From NCBI GenBank assembly GCA_041679065.1, contig JBBABI010000043.1, positions 1 to 9,097 of the forward strand: DNA of 9,097 nt, written 5' to 3'. A model generated the notes under the pieces. It was given only the letters and a program-made list of their open reading frames with translations. It made no database searches and was not told the origin of the DNA. The DNA is from CAJBLF01 sp041679065. GTDB taxonomy: Bacteria > Patescibacteriota > Gracilibacteria > Absconditabacterales > Absconditicoccaceae. Both the position numbers and the translations under genes were made by a program. Positions 7,074 through 9,097 of the stretch are shown here, piece by piece; position 1 is the stretch's first letter, and every line of letters starts with the position of its first letter.

Positions 7074-8306
7074 ATGAAAAAACCACATATAGTCGCTCCC
7101 GGCTGATCCTACGAAAAGGCTATGGTCGCCTGTGCATACGGAGCTGACGAAGTCTATGTCGGCGTACCGTTCACGTCGCTCAGAATGAGGCAGAATAAGA
7201 TCAAGAGTTTCGAAGAACTTAAAGAGACCGTGAAATGAATCCATGTTTATGGCAAAAAAGCGTTGCTGACGATGAATATTTTTCCGAGAAATACGGATAT
7301 CAAGATTTTTGAGCAAACCGTGAAGCAGATTGCTGACGTCGGTGCGGATGCGATCATTTTTTCAGATCCAGGAACATTCACTATTATCAGGAAATATATG
7401 CCAAAGATACCGTTACACTTGAGTACTCAGACTTCAACCATGAACCGGGCCGCCGTCAAATTTCGGAAAGATATGGGAGTGAAGAGAATCATTTTTGCCA
7501 GAGAACTCAACATCGAAGAGATCAAAGAAATCAGGAAAAAAGTGCCGGGAATAGAGATAGAAGTGTTCGTGCATGGCGCGATGTGCATGAGTTATTCCGG
7601 GCGTTGTCTGCTCGGAGACTACTTATCAGGCAGACCAGGGAATAAAGGCGAATGTTCACACACGTGCAGATTCAAATACAAGGTGTGGCTCGAAGAAGAA
7701 CGCAGACCAGGAAAATTATTTCAACTGGAAGGCGATGAAGATGGCAGTCACATCCTATCATCTAAAGATCTCTGCACCATAGATAAATTGAAAGAAATAT
7801 TGCCATACGTTGATGCGATCAAGATTGAATGAAGAAGTAAATCGGAATTTTATGTATGAGTGATTGTGAAGGCATATAAAGAAGCGCGCGATAAGATCCT
7901 AGCGAAGAAGAAAACAAATCCCGAGATAACCAACCTCGTAAATGTAGTCCCTCATAGGGAATATCGGGACGGATTCTTATTCCATAAATTAAATGAATTT
8001 CCAGAAGGAGAAGGATCGACGACATTGAAATCTGCCGGACCATTATTCAACAGGAATTATTTCTGAACGTTCACCGATCAATTCATTGAAAAGAATAAGA
8101 AGAAATATTATCAGATAAATCCCAAGGAAGTGATTACTCCGGGAATGAAAATAAAATATTTATCACCCGATGATATGTGAACGTTGAAGATTGTAGACAT
8201 AATAGATGCTAAGTGAAAACAATTGGAAAAAGCGCATTGCAATACAGGAAACGTCTACGTTCTGACGGATAAGAAATTGAAAGGATGGGAGATTTTATAT
8301 GAATAG
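7074..8306 (+). CDS. Peptidase U32 family protein, TrhP/RlhA-like
   Basis: A 410-residue member of the U32 family; characterised relatives (TrhP, RlhA) make 5-hydroxyuridine in tRNA or 5-hydroxycytidine in 23S rRNA, so an RNA-modification role is likely, with the exact target unknown. The N-terminus reads HIVAPGGSYEKAMVACAYGA (family APAGS-x-E-K, Gly11 is UGA). Next come PLHLSTQTSTMNWAAVKFWK, with Trp125 and Trp131 as CGG, and RIIFAREL. The cysteine block MCMSYSGRCLLGDYLSGRPG continues to KGECSHTCRFKYK, giving Cys171, 178, 194 and 198, probable iron-sulphur ligands. The segment KIEGRSKSEFYVGVIVKAYK has Gly253 and Gly262 as UGA. The C-terminal small domain carries MKIKYLSPDD and IIDAKGKQLEKAHCNTGNVY. 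Conserved arginines are CGT, CGC, AGA or AGG. The stop is TAG. The start at 7074 fits the family; no Shine-Dalgarno. The next gene begins 5 nt later. Confidence 0.93.
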
Positions 8307-8311
8307 AGCTC

Positions 8312-8920
8312 ATGATCAACACACCTACCGATGATGAAAACATTCTTAAGAAAGAGACTTCTGATACGGAAGAACTTTTGAACATACTCCAAAATGATAC
8401 TAAGAGATTTTCCTGGAAATTGGAAGTGGTTGGTTTGGATTATGATACAAGAAGAGAAGAATTAGACGCTTTTGATGATGAACTCTCAGATATTTTATAT
8501 AAAGAACGTTTCAAGGATTTTCATGTGGTGTCTGAATTTATCAAAGAGATAACTAAAAACAGTGTAGATCATAGTGATAGCAATACTGCTATAGAGCTTA
8601 CTATGATTAGAGACCAACAAACAAAAAAAATCTCCGTCAGATTTCTGATAACCGACGAATGACCTGGCTTACCATGGGACGAAGACGAAATCAATAGACT
8701 TTTCAATTGAAAGTCATCTGAAAACTGGAAGAAAAAGGGCAATCAAAATTTTGGAATCGGTCTGTATAGGATTAAATGATGACGGGAAAGATTAACTATG
8801 GATATTATACTCCACAATAAATGAAAAATGCAGCATTTAAACGATCTCGGACTGCAAAAAAATGTAAAAGCTAACGATAAATTCTGATATGAGTGATTCG
8901 GGATATTTGATCTTGTATAA
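8312..8920 (+). CDS. GHKL (HATPase_c) ATPase-domain protein, stand-alone
   Basis: A 202-residue protein with a Bergerat-fold ATP site. The N-box is EITKNSVDHSD (79-89, Glu79 and Asn83), the G1 box is ITDEGPGLP (113-121, Asp115, Gly117 from UGA, Gly119), and the G2 box is FGIGLYRIKGG (147-157, the last two Gly from tandem UGA). The C-terminus is FGYEGFGIFDLV. The first 70 residues are acidic and helical with no DHp/phospho-histidine helix, sensor or membrane segment. It is therefore not a complete histidine kinase; it may act like RsbW-type anti-sigma kinases or other stand-alone GHKL regulators. It starts 5 nt after the U32 stop codon and is probably cotranscribed with it; why the pair is linked is unknown. 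Under the standard code it stops at residue 116, before the ATP site is complete. The stop is TAA. Confidence 0.88.
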
Positions 8921-8952
8921 TATATAGCCATAAACGATAAAGAAACTTTCTG

Positions 8953-9010
8953 CTTTACGCTTTAAGCTTTGAGCTTTTAGCTTTGAGCTTTACGCTTTCA
9001 GCTTTGAGCT
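8953..9010. repeat. 7-bp tandem array, about eight units
   Basis: Consecutive heptamers CTTTACG, CTTTAAG, CTTTGAG, CTTTTAG, CTTTGAG, CTTTACG, CTTTCAG, CTTTGAG and a partial CT. The CTTT core is invariant and the last three bases vary. On the minus strand the unit reads GCTCAAA-like, close in pattern to the 8-bp units elsewhere. It separates the GHKL gene from a convergent small ORF and overlaps the end of that ORF. Confidence 0.8.
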
Positions 9011-9091
9011 AAACAGATGGAATCTTTTGATGATGCCGATCGTGGCGACCAGAAATACAATGATTCCTATTACAATAAATGAATCAGTCAT
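8990..9091 (-). CDS. Possible small membrane protein at the right edge
   Basis: A 33-residue minus-strand frame, MTDSFIVIGIIVFLVATIGI then IKRFHLFSSKLKA, with a single hydrophobic helix followed by basic residues. The last residues (from SSKLKA) and the TAA stop come from the 7-bp array. The frame is open through the window edge, so this could be the C-terminal end of a longer membrane protein. It is too short for a composition test and could be chance. The 8921-8952 stretch shows nothing else. Confidence 0.35.
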   Translation of the reverse strand: MTDSFIVIGIIVFLVATIGIIKRFHLFSSKLKA

Positions 9092-9097
9092 ACCGAA

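Noticed and set aside
7074..8920. UGA as selenocysteine or as tryptophan
   Set aside because: UGA sits at conserved glycines (KIEGR, DEGPG) rather than Cys or Trp sites, occurs many times per gene, and no SECIS-like hairpin pattern follows.

Overview
This window comes from a bacterium of the Candidate Phyla Radiation and almost certainly belongs to the Absconditabacteria (SR1)/Gracilibacteria group. The evidence is the genetic code. In every recognisable gene, UGA falls where the protein family has glycine, which is translation table 25. In addition, CGA and CGG fall where the family has tryptophan, while CGT, CGC, AGA and AGG fall at conserved arginines. A combined UGA-to-Gly and CGA/CGG-to-Trp code has, as I recall, been reported for Absconditabacterales. 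Standard-code gene calling breaks these genes into short fragments; under the modified code they become full-length, well-conserved proteins. The run of ten N suggests a scaffolded metagenome assembly.

Left half, minus strand (1-3979): a valyl-tRNA synthetase (valS) cut by the left edge; a bidirectional terminator; a hypothetical protein with a C-terminal domain resembling Fibrobacter-paralogous (FISUMP)/Lcl domains; and a second, unrecognised, possibly related protein. A divergent intergenic region (3980-4266) follows, with two sigma70-like promoters facing right and two palindromes.

Right half, plus strand (4267-8920): a short hypothetical ORF; a type IV prepilin peptidase (pilD); a polytopic membrane protein starting 1 nt after the pilD stop; a small membrane protein interrupted by the N gap; a terminator; a promoter; then a two-gene operon with a U32-family (TrhP/RlhA-like) protein, probably for RNA modification, and a GHKL-type ATPase. 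A possible small membrane protein lies on the minus strand at the right edge.

The spaces between plus-strand genes hold two kinds of repetitive DNA. The first is a dispersed palindromic element (copies at 4448-4536 and 5497-5596), one copy of which sits in frame inside the membrane-protein gene. The second is a set of degenerate 7- or 8-bp tandem arrays with different but similar units (4539-4570, 6515-6530, 6656-6703, 7029-7068, 8953-9010). I see no rRNA, tRNA, CRISPR array or insertion sequence. All translations and counts were made by eye.
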